A stretch of DNA of 61,659 nt from RYN-428 sp035551995 (lineage in GTDB: Bacteria; Planctomycetota; Phycisphaerae; Tepidisphaerales; Tepidisphaeraceae), in the NCBI GenBank assembly GCA_035551995.1, contig DASZME010000021.1, forward strand, positions 1 to 61,659, read 5' to 3'. The translations under genes and the position numbers were made by a program. Below the pieces are notes generated by a model. It searched no databases. It was not told where the DNA came from and saw nothing but the letters and a program-made list of their open reading frames with translations. Within the stretch, counting starts at the first letter, position 1. Each line of letters starts with the position of its first letter. Shown here one piece after another: positions 8,301-15,433 of the stretch.

Positions 8301-9977
8301 CGCCGGATTTTCCACGAGGGACACCGGGCCGTTGAGATGCTGAAACCCGCTGACCGAGCGGTCAGGCCCCGGCGTGCTCGTTCCGCTGACCAGGCCGCCG
8401 ATGATGTTGTCGCTGGAATCGCGGGAGAGAACCACGATGTCGTCGGGCGCGCTGTATTCGGCGACGAGGAATTTGCCGCTGAGCGCGCCGCCGAAGGCGC
8501 TTCCCTGATACTCGATGATTCCATCGGGCGAGGAATGCAGCCCGAAAACGTAGTTCGGAAGTTGGTAATTCGGATCGGGATTGGTTCCGGACGGATAGGC
8601 GGTAAACGCGAGGCCGGGAATGGCGCCGGTGGTTGGGTTTCCCTGATCGAGGACGTACTGGCCGCGAATGGGATTGGGATGGCCGTAATAGGCGCCCTTG
8701 ACCACTTTGAACATGCTGTCGTTTTCGACTTGTTGGATGTCGTTCAGCGCCGGCGCCCCGCCGCCGGCGGGCGCGTTGCCGCCGGAACTTGAGCCGTTGG
8801 CCGGCGCCCATAGCTGCCCCTTGTCGTCGAACAACAGATCAAACGCGTTTCGGATTCCAGTGGCGTAAATCGTCAGGGGGGCGCCGCCGGCGTTGGGGTT
8901 GTAGGTTCCGCCGAGCAATACGCCGCTGTCGTTGGTCGCGTCGGGAGTCAGAACGTTAAGGGCCGGGCCGCTGAGGTTCAGGAGGTCGGTGTTCACTTCG
9001 AGGATCGCGCCGCTCAGTTCGGTTTCCGGGCGATTTCCCCAGGTGGTGTCGGGGGCGCCATATGCGTTTTCGCCGGCCTGGCAGAAAAAAAGGTTGTCCG
9101 TGCCGGGCTGAAAAACCGGCTGATCGTTCACATGGTCGGCCACCGAGCGAGGAAGGTCTACGATGGCGTCGGTCACCGTCTGCAAATTCGTCCCGCTCAT
9201 GACCGTCAGGCTGCTGGTGAAATTGGGCGCGTTGGTCGCGCCCGACAAGGCGTAATATGTATTGCTGACCCAGATTTTCGGGCTGGCGGGATTGGCGATG
9301 AAGGAGGGATCGAACGCAAACCCGCTGATTAGACGATTGCCCCCGTAAGCCGTCTGGAGCGTCGAGATGACCTGCGGCGTGCCGAGCGTGCCGTCGGAAT
9401 TGATCGGGAATCTCAGGATCTGGCCGACTTCGGTGGAGGCCCATAAATCGCCGTCAGGCCCCATCTGCACGTCGGTCATCGCAAATCCGGTGGTCGCCGG
9501 CAGCGCGACCTGCGTGAACGCATAGGTCTGACTGACGGCCGGGACGGAGTTGCCGGTGGTGAAGGCTTCGGTGAAAGGGGTGAAGGCGTCCATATTCACG
9601 TCGGCCACGCCCGAGGTCACGACGAATGTGTAGGAGGTATTGGGAAGCAGATTTTGGAGCGGCGACAGGAGCAGCGCGTCGCCGCCGCCGGTGGTTTTCA
9701 CCGACGCCGGCACAAACCGCGCGTTGTTGTTCGGATAACCGGTCTGGTAGAGGTAGACCGTGGATGAATTCACGGTGTTGGGATCGATTCCGCCGTTGGG
9801 AAGATTGACCGTCGCCTGGACGGTGGCGTTGAGCGCGATGGCCGTGGCCCCGGCGGCGGGCGTGACGGTGTTGATGGTGGGCGAGTTGGAAAGCAGGAGT
9901 CGATTTTCAAGATATTCAAAGACAAATCGCCTCTTGATCTCACGGGTCCGTTTGCGGGATTGCTTTTTGTAACGCAT
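5367..9977 (-). CDS. Giant LEPR-XLL surface protein with sorbosone-dehydrogenase-like propeller
   Basis: About 1536 residues from the ATG at 9977, preceded by GGAG. The N-terminus is Lys/Arg-rich and then reads FEYLENRLLLS, the planctomycete LEPR-XLL-type motif. In order: an Ig-like domain of bacterial type (about 30-125), a glucose/sorbosone dehydrogenase-like beta-propeller (about 130-550, with phrases FDPSFIANPASPKIWVSN and GIRNAFDLLFDDKGQLWAPA), a choice-of-anchor-D-like domain (about 575-690), a module of about 200 residues shared with the next gene (ending near FVFAIEDYN), three fibronectin type III repeats with CTYTVAREDP-like strands (the visible phrase is TSYTVAREDPG), and a C-terminal beta-rich domain of about 380 residues also shared with the next gene. 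The propeller may be an enzyme, but its cofactor cannot be shown. It lies 131 bases after the 15019-10109 gene in the same direction. Confidence 0.85.
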   Translation of the reverse strand: MRYKKQSRKRTREIKRRFVFEYLENRLLLSNSPTINTVTPAAGATAIALNATVQATVNLPNGGIDPNTVNSSTVYLYQTGYPNNNARFVPASVKTTGGGDALLLSPLQNLLPNTSYTFVVTSGVADVNMDAFTPFTEAFTTGNSVPAVSQTYAFTQVALPATTGFAMTDVQMGPDGDLWASTEVGQILRFPINSDGTLGTPQVISTLQTAYGGNRLISGFAFDPSFIANPASPKIWVSNTYYALSGATNAPNFTSSLTVMSGTNLQTVTDAIVDLPRSVADHVNDQPVFQPGTDNLFFCQAGENAYGAPDTTWGNRPETELSGAILEVNTDLLNLSGPALNVLTPDATNDSGVLLGGTYNPNAGGAPLTIYATGIRNAFDLLFDDKGQLWAPANGSSSGGNAPAGGGAPALNDIQQVENDSMFKVVKGAYYGHPNPIRGQYVLDQGNPTTGAIPGLAFTAYPSGTNPDPNYQLPNYVFGLHSSPDGIIEYQGSAFGGALSGKFLVAEYSAPDDIVVLSRDSSDNIIGGLVSGTSTPGPDRSVSGFQHLNGPVSLVENPATGYIYVSQLGANNLMLLEPSSVKPQITASLPRLVFNTIATGNAGAGPSRTENFTITNTGADVLSFTSISVINAPSVPAAASDFTVVNAANEPASLNTVGNSFTFQLQFNASIVGLETAILQIKSNDPVTPTLSVYLHGIGTAGLYGANEPSLAQVLQANGIPTIVGAGPNDVNINTVAYPESPDPSSQEVSMQVMMAASAGPVTITPLASFSANSQPVSNIGYYTPGGATSTTQLFSIAQADAQTVTPTAVGATSFTPGAAPFGLFADFPGISTPSGAPDYHYSEDALNVPLDPVNPRKIRFFPYETATGVVVPNTYVFAVEDYNSTAFNSFDNFVGIISNVTGGVVAPKNLAAATNTGGVVLTWTASTGATSYTVAREDPGASTFTPIATGLTSPTYTDGAAVAGQSYQYEVQAVNALNGSAFTPSVSATPPVAAPTNLQVVSATASGIVLTWTASVGATSYTVAREDPGSSTFTPIATGLASPTYTDVTTTAGQTYHYQVQAVGATSSSPFTAAISVNRAIPAPPAPTNLQISSESPSAVVLTWTAAAGATTYSVQRQGPADSTFVQIGAGLTTTTYTDTDVKAGQTYQYEVLAANSSGMSPASASASASLGASLSVTVGKGANKSVQFMDDAGTLTTIAFTGQGTAAVNFIASTISQTPDKTGALVSGTGIAIDGITTAGSAANSALTITTRGGANTIDVGGITVDGSLKLISAKTANLIGALTVGGGISMLTLGSAGAADISVGGAVQTFQIAAASDVSLTAAGPIKNLKAGTWNSSRMISAPSIASITIAGDATLNIDTAILHTLRVHGTLGASQLTLTGAGTTDLATLSAGAITGTMIIAAGNLGAISAGSLSSSKIYAGAASSATLPATVSDFSASSSILSVTLKKNPAGSLVDSSIAATAIKKASLGDVQFSNGGAPFGVAAMSVNSLTFIDPSTGKSVALNKLSSESLVTADLAAKGVSPQDFVIRIV

Positions 9978-10108
9978 CGAGAATTCCGCTCCACTTACAC
10001 ACGATCGGAAATAGTTATCGCGGCCGCCGGGGCCGATGTTCGGCAGCTTGGTCACAGGCGGGACGCCGGCGATATGGTCGTCCACACCCCCGTCCCCGAC
10101 ACCCATCG

Positions 10109-13100
10109 CTAAACGATATCCACGACAAAATCTTGCGGTACGATCGCGTCCTGCGCGAAGACCGCGGTCACCGCCGCCGACCCGGTGACGTTGTGCAGGC
10201 GCACGGCTTTATTCGTCGATGCGTCGGTCAATGTCAACGACGCGATTGAACTGGCGGCGGCGCCGAACGGGGCGCCTCCGTTGGCGAATTGCACCGCCCC
10301 CAGCTTCAGATTCTTGATCTGCCGGGCGGCGACGGCGGTGTCGGAGAAGGTTCCCTTGCCCTTGATCGTCACGCCAAGAATGATCGACGAGGCGCTGAAA
10401 TCGGCCGCGCTGCTCGGCAAAGCGCCCGTCGACGCCACGCCGGCGTAAATCTTTGAGGAAGAAATCGAACCGGCGGAAATCATTGCGAGATTGCCCGTCG
10501 CGTCGATTACCGTTCCGGAAATCGCGCCGGCCGAGAGCATCGCCAGATCCGACGTCCCGGCGCCCGTCAGCGTTAACTGCGATTGGCTCAACGTGCCGCG
10601 AACGCGAAGCGTGTGAAGGACGGCGGCGCCGACGTTCAACGTCGCGTCGCCGAGAATATTGATCGAATTGATCGACGGCGCGGAGATCAGGCCGCTGGAG
10701 TTCCAGGAGCCCGCCTGGAGGTTTCGAATGACTCCGCCGGCGGTCAACGTTACGGCCGTCGCGGTGGCGATCTTGAAATTCTGGAGCGCCCCGCCGATGT
10801 TGATCGTCGCGCCGTTGGCCGAGCCAAGGGAAATCGCGGAGATGCCGGCCGCGGTGGAGAGCGCGCCGACGAGTGTGGCGGTCTTGGCGGTGATGTGGTT
10901 CAGCGCCGCGTCGATCGAGATGCCGCCGACGCTCACGGTTCCGTTGCCTCCTTTTGTGGTGATAAGGAGGCCGGAGCCCGCGGTGGTGCCGGTGGTCGCG
11001 ATGCTCGCGAGGGCGACATTGCTTCCGCTGACGGTGGCGACGCCCTTAAGCACGCTTTGCGAGATCGAGGCCGCGGTGAAATGGACCTTGGCCGTGCCGG
11101 TTCCGGTCATCCGGATCGTCGTGAGCGTGCCGTTGGCGTCGGTGAATTGAACCGACTTGTCGGCGCCCTTGCCCACCGTCACGTCGAGCGTGGGGCCGGG
11201 CGCGGCCGGTATGGCCGCGGAAACGGGCGCGGAAGCGACTGATGTCGCCGAGCCGTTGGTCGCCTGTACTTCGTAAAGATATGTACTGCCGGCGACGACG
11301 CTGGTGTCGGTGTAGGTCGCGCTGGTCAATCCGGTGGCCGCCGTCACGAATGCGCTCGAACCCGGCGCCTGCCGCAAGACGTTATAGGCGATCGCGCCCG
11401 CCGGCGCGCTCCACGTCAGCACCACGTCCGTTCCGGAAGACGCATCGGCCTGCAAATTTGTCGGCGGGTTTATCGTGACCGGGATGACGGCGACCGCGAC
11501 CGTTATCGCCGCGCTCAGCGCCGACGGTCCGCCGGCGTTCACGGACTGGACGGCATATTGATAGGAATCGCCCTCGGTGACGGAGGTATCCGCAAGACTC
11601 CCAACTGTTAAACCGCTGGCGATCTGCACGAAGGCGGTGTCGCCGGGCCCTTCTCGCGCGACGTTGTAGCTGGTGGCGCCGTCGACGAGGTCCCACGTCA
11701 ACGATACTTGTGTTCCGGCCGAGCCGTCGCCCAGCAGATTCGCCGGGGGCATGAGCGTGGGCGACGAAGTCGCGACTGTCGCGCTCAAAGGCGGGCTGAG
11801 CGCGGATTCGCCGGCGGTATTCTGCGCCTGGATGGAGTATGAATAGGTCGCGCCTTGCGTAACGGCTGTATCGTCATAGGCGCCGGTGGTGAGGCCGCCG
11901 GCGATTTGAGTGAAGGTCGTTTGGCCGGGATCTTCGCGATAGACGTTGTAGGTGGTCGCGCCCGCGACCGGATTCCAGGCCAGCGCCACTTCGATGCCGG
12001 ATGAACCGTCCGCCGACTGCAGCGTCGGCGTTCCGGGCGCGACGAGGGTGGGCATGACCGTGGCGCCGACGGGCGCGCTGGCCGGTGAGGCGCCGGCCGT
12101 ATTTTGCGCCTGCACCTCATATTGATACGTAGCGCCGGCCGTGACGGACGTGTCGCTGTAGCTTGTGGCGGTGAGACCGCTGGCGATGGTGGTGAATACC
12201 GTGGCGCCGGGGCCTTCACGGCTCACGCTATAACTTGTGGCGCCGAATACCGAAGTCCAGGAGAGCGCCACATGCGTGCCGGATGATCCGTCGGCCTGCT
12301 GAATCGCGGGGGCGGTGGGAACGGAGGGGCCCGTGCCCGCGAGCGTGACCGACGCGCTTGACGCCAACGACTCGCCCGAACCGTTGACGGCGGTGACGTG
12401 ATACTGCGTCGTCCCGGCGGGCGCCGTGAGATCGACATAGCTGGCGCCGGTAACGGGGTTGGCGTTTACCTTGACCTGCGTGCCGTTCACCACCTGATAG
12501 ACGTTGTAACTCGTCGCTCCGGTAACCGGCGCCCACTGGAGGTTTACTCCCGTCGTCGCCTCGCTGGCGTGAAGGTCGATGGGGGCGGCGGGCGTTGCTT
12601 CGAAGGTGGCGTTGGTCAGGATCATGAACAGATCCTGATAGTCGCTGTTGGGGCCGGCATAGTTGCGGTAGTCCATCCCGACGATCCAGGTGTTCGGTAT
12701 CGGATTCCCGCTGGCGTCGAGCGCGGGGAAGAATCGAATGGCGTGGCCGCTGGTGTTGAACGGCATGTCCACGGCGGCGTTGAGCGAATCCTGGCTCTTC
12801 TCGCCGTCAAGATTCAGGCCGAAAGCGCCTGTCGGCGTGAAGGTCGTCATGACGGTGCTGTAGCTGTCGGGATCGCTGAGCGGAAGAACGGATTGCCCGT
12901 TGTTGGGCTGATCTTTATACAGTTTATGCGTGGAGGAACTCCCGACCGGATACCAACCGGATTGAGGCGCCGTGGGTTGAGTCATCGCCGCCGCCAGCCC
13001 CGACGCCGCCGTGTAGCTGAACGTGGTCGAACTCGGGACGGCGGTAATGGTGAACGTGCCGTTGTAGCCGCTGACGCTTTCCCCGGTGACCGTCACCTGT

Positions 13101-15019
13101 TGGCCGACCTTAAATCCGTGCGGGCCGGTGGAGGTCAGCGTGGCAGTCGTCCCCGATTCCGAGGCCGACTCGAGACTGACGGTGGAGGCGCCGACGGTGG
13201 CGGTTGTCGTCACATATTGCTGATGGAAAGCGGCGCCTTCGATCAGCGACACCGGTTGCGACGGGTCTGCCGCGACCAAAAGCCCCTGGTCGGTCGAAGG
13301 ATCAACTTCCGACCCGTACAGGATAGGCGTGTTGCCGCTGTTGGTGAGTTCCGTCCCTTGCGTGGCGGTCGAGCCGGTGTCGTTGGTCGTGTATCCGAAA
13401 AGCAGGTTGGTCAGGGTCGAGATGCCTGGCTCGTTTTCATGCTCGGTTTCGATCTGCCAGTAGCCGGCGAGATTGATCGTTTTGGTGGGGTTGATCGAAT
13501 CGTTCGAGTTGATGGTCAGCGTGCCCGTCCAGACCCCGCCCGCCGCCTGCACCGAGACCAGGCTATCGCTCTTGATGTCGTTGGTTTCGTCGGTTGAATG
13601 GGGCGGCGAACTGGTGGCGATAAACTGAATGGTGACTGTCAGCGAGGCGCCGCCGGCGATCGACGTGCCCGCCGCGGGCGGATTAACCAGTTTCCAGTTC
13701 TTCGTGTCGGACAAGCTCAGGCTGTTGATGACCAGCGGCTGATTTCCGGTGTTGTTGATCGTGACGGTATTGGTGTTATGAACGATGTCGGGAGAAATCA
13801 GGTTTGTTTTCTGAATCGTATTGAAGACCAGATTATCGGACCCCGCCGCCGGCTGGCTTTCCACCACGCCCATTACCGGCGGATTGTTCGCCGTCGTCGA
13901 GGACGGCGTTGAACCGGCCGTCGCGTTCGGCGCCGCCTTCACGTTGCTGATGATCCCGACGAAATTGATGAAGCTGTTATAGGTCGTCGGATCGTTGTAA
14001 TCTTCGATGGCGAAGACAAACGTGTTGGGCACGACCGCCCCGCTCGAAGTCTTCATCGGGAAGAAGCGCACCTTGCGCTCATGCGTCGGATCAAGCACGT
14101 TGAGCGAATCTTCGCTATAGTGCACATCGAGCGAACCGTCTGGCGTCGTGGTGCCGGGGAAGGTGCCATACAGCCCGAACGGCTTGCTGCCGGGATCGAA
14201 GCTGGTCGCGCCCAGCGCGGTCGGATCGACGATCTGCGCGTCGGCCTTGCCGATCGTAAACAATTCGGTCGCGTCGGTAGGATCGCCCGGCGTGTAATAG
14301 CCGATCCGGCTGACCGCCGCCGTCGCCGACGAGAAACTGGCGATCGGGGTGATCGTAACCGGCTGCCCGGCCGTCGCCACCACCAGCCGCTGCATCGCGA
14401 CCTCCTCGCTCGAGGGGTCTGGATTGACCGGATATTTCTGCGTGTTGATGTTCGCGTCATTCACCCCGGCGCCGACGATCGTCGGAATATTGTGGGCCCG
14501 CAGCACTTGCACCAGCGACGGCTCCAAAACCCCGAACTGCCCAGCCGTGCCGATGCCGTGCAGATTGATCGTGAGCGTCGGCGTTACCGTGTCGTTGCTG
14601 TTGATCTGCAGAAGCGCCGATTGAAGCCCGACGGCCGTGGCGGTGTATTGAAGCTGCACGGTCGCCGACGCCCCCGGCGCCAGGCTGCTGGGCAGGCTGC
14701 CGGAATTGACGATCTTGAAATCCGAAGCGTTGGCGGTGGTTGACGGGTCGTTGACGATGGCGAATGCGCCGCTTCCGAACGTCAGCGCGCTGCCTCCGAT
14801 GTCGGTAATCGTAACCGTTTCGATCCTGCTGGGTCCCGCGCCGCTGTTGCCGGTCGCGACGGTGTTGAACGCGACGGCGTTGGCCACGTTGGCGGAGGTG
14901 GTGTCCGAAATCTGCGCCGCCGCGCTGAGCAGCCGCCGTTCTTCCAGGAACTCAATTACCGCGCGGGTGGCGCGCGTCATCGCGAAACGAATGTTGTGGT
15001 TTGTCATTTTTCTATTCAT
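10109..15019 (-). CDS. Giant LEPR-XLL surface protein with fibronectin III repeats
   Basis: A 1636-residue secreted protein and a paralogue of its downstream neighbour. The N-terminus has VIEFLEERRLLSAA (LEPR-XLL type) around residues 21-34. Then come a choice-of-anchor-D-like domain, the shared module of about 200 residues (with EPSLVQVLRAHNIPTIVGAG and RKVRFFP), a second anchor-D-like stretch, a diverged second copy of the module (with IRFFPALDASGNPIPNTW), about six fibronectin type III repeats (phrases such as TSYNVAREGPGDTAF), and the same C-terminal beta-rich domain as the neighbour (starting near LDVTVGKGADKSVQF). It has no propeller. The likely role is in the cell surface or extracellular matrix; the ligand is unknown. 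Two ATGs near the start (15019, 15007) are possible and neither has a strong ribosome-binding site. Confidence 0.85.
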   Translation of the reverse strand: MNRKMTNHNIRFAMTRATRAVIEFLEERRLLSAAAQISDTTSANVANAVAFNTVATGNSGAGPSRIETVTITDIGGSALTFGSGAFAIVNDPSTTANASDFKIVNSGSLPSSLAPGASATVQLQYTATAVGLQSALLQINSNDTVTPTLTINLHGIGTAGQFGVLEPSLVQVLRAHNIPTIVGAGVNDANINTQKYPVNPDPSSEEVAMQRLVVATAGQPVTITPIASFSSATAAVSRIGYYTPGDPTDATELFTIGKADAQIVDPTALGATSFDPGSKPFGLYGTFPGTTTPDGSLDVHYSEDSLNVLDPTHERKVRFFPMKTSSGAVVPNTFVFAIEDYNDPTTYNSFINFVGIISNVKAAPNATAGSTPSSTTANNPPVMGVVESQPAAGSDNLVFNTIQKTNLISPDIVHNTNTVTINNTGNQPLVINSLSLSDTKNWKLVNPPAAGTSIAGGASLTVTIQFIATSSPPHSTDETNDIKSDSLVSVQAAGGVWTGTLTINSNDSINPTKTINLAGYWQIETEHENEPGISTLTNLLFGYTTNDTGSTATQGTELTNSGNTPILYGSEVDPSTDQGLLVAADPSQPVSLIEGAAFHQQYVTTTATVGASTVSLESASESGTTATLTSTGPHGFKVGQQVTVTGESVSGYNGTFTITAVPSSTTFSYTAASGLAAAMTQPTAPQSGWYPVGSSSTHKLYKDQPNNGQSVLPLSDPDSYSTVMTTFTPTGAFGLNLDGEKSQDSLNAAVDMPFNTSGHAIRFFPALDASGNPIPNTWIVGMDYRNYAGPNSDYQDLFMILTNATFEATPAAPIDLHASEATTGVNLQWAPVTGATSYNVYQVVNGTQVKVNANPVTGASYVDLTAPAGTTQYHVTAVNGSGESLASSASVTLAGTGPSVPTAPAIQQADGSSGTHVALSWTSVFGATSYSVSREGPGATVFTTIASGLTATSYSDTSVTAGATYQYEVQAQNTAGASPASAPVGATVMPTLVAPGTPTLQSADGSSGIEVALAWNPVAGATTYNVYREDPGQTTFTQIAGGLTTGAYDDTAVTQGATYSYSIQAQNTAGESALSPPLSATVATSSPTLMPPANLLGDGSAGTQVSLTWDLVDGATSYNVAREGPGDTAFVQIASGLTVGSLADTSVTEGDSYQYAVQSVNAGGPSALSAAITVAVAVIPVTINPPTNLQADASSGTDVVLTWSAPAGAIAYNVLRQAPGSSAFVTAATGLTSATYTDTSVVAGSTYLYEVQATNGSATSVASAPVSAAIPAAPGPTLDVTVGKGADKSVQFTDANGTLTTIRMTGTGTAKVHFTAASISQSVLKGVATVSGSNVALASIATTGTTAGSGLLITTKGGNGTVSVGGISIDAALNHITAKTATLVGALSTAAGISAISLGSANGATINIGGALQNFKIATATAVTLTAGGVIRNLQAGSWNSSGLISAPSINSINILGDATLNVGAAVLHTLRVRGTLSQSQLTLTGAGTSDLAMLSAGAISGTVIDATGNLAMISAGSISSSKIYAGVASTGALPSSAADFSASSIILGVTIKGKGTFSDTAVAARQIKNLKLGAVQFANGGAPFGAAASSIASLTLTDASTNKAVRLHNVTGSAAVTAVFAQDAIVPQDFVVDIV

Positions 15020-15433
15020 GAGCAGCCGGATTGTATCGTGTTGGCGGAAAAATCGTGAGTGTTTCCGCCGTTATCCAGTGACGCCGATCGACGACCCATT
15101 GTCCAGCTCGACGCCTCTACGCGACGGGCTACCGCCATGCTCGACGAGCTCAGGGGCTCGCGCAGTGAAAGGAAGATCGTCCGTCCGCGCTATCCGGCAA
15201 TAGATAAACAGTGATTTATGTGACGGCGCGCCATCCGATATTAGGCGCATGACGTGGCGGGCGAAAGCCGGAAAAATGCCCCCCGCCGCTCAAATAGACG
15301 TGGTTTATGCCGAACGGTACCGGCGGCAAAGCTTGCCGGGGCGCCGGCAAAAGCGTTGAACTCATGCGGCCTTCGCCCGATGCCAGCGCGATCGCGTGAG
15401 TTATGGCCCGTCATGCGCTCGCGCTCGGCTTCA
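15020..15433. other. Intergenic region, no gene seen
   Basis: About 410 bases separate the 997-codon frame to the right from the 1636-residue gene to the left, both read leftwards. Short open frames here have no recognisable family. The promoter of the 10109-15019 gene must lie here unless both belong to one transcript. No convincing hairpin with a T-run was found. Confidence 0.4.

Noticed and set aside
12398..13597. Rightward open frame of 399 codons inside the 1636-residue gene
   Set aside because: Gly/Arg/Asp-rich shadow without ribosome-binding site or family resemblance.
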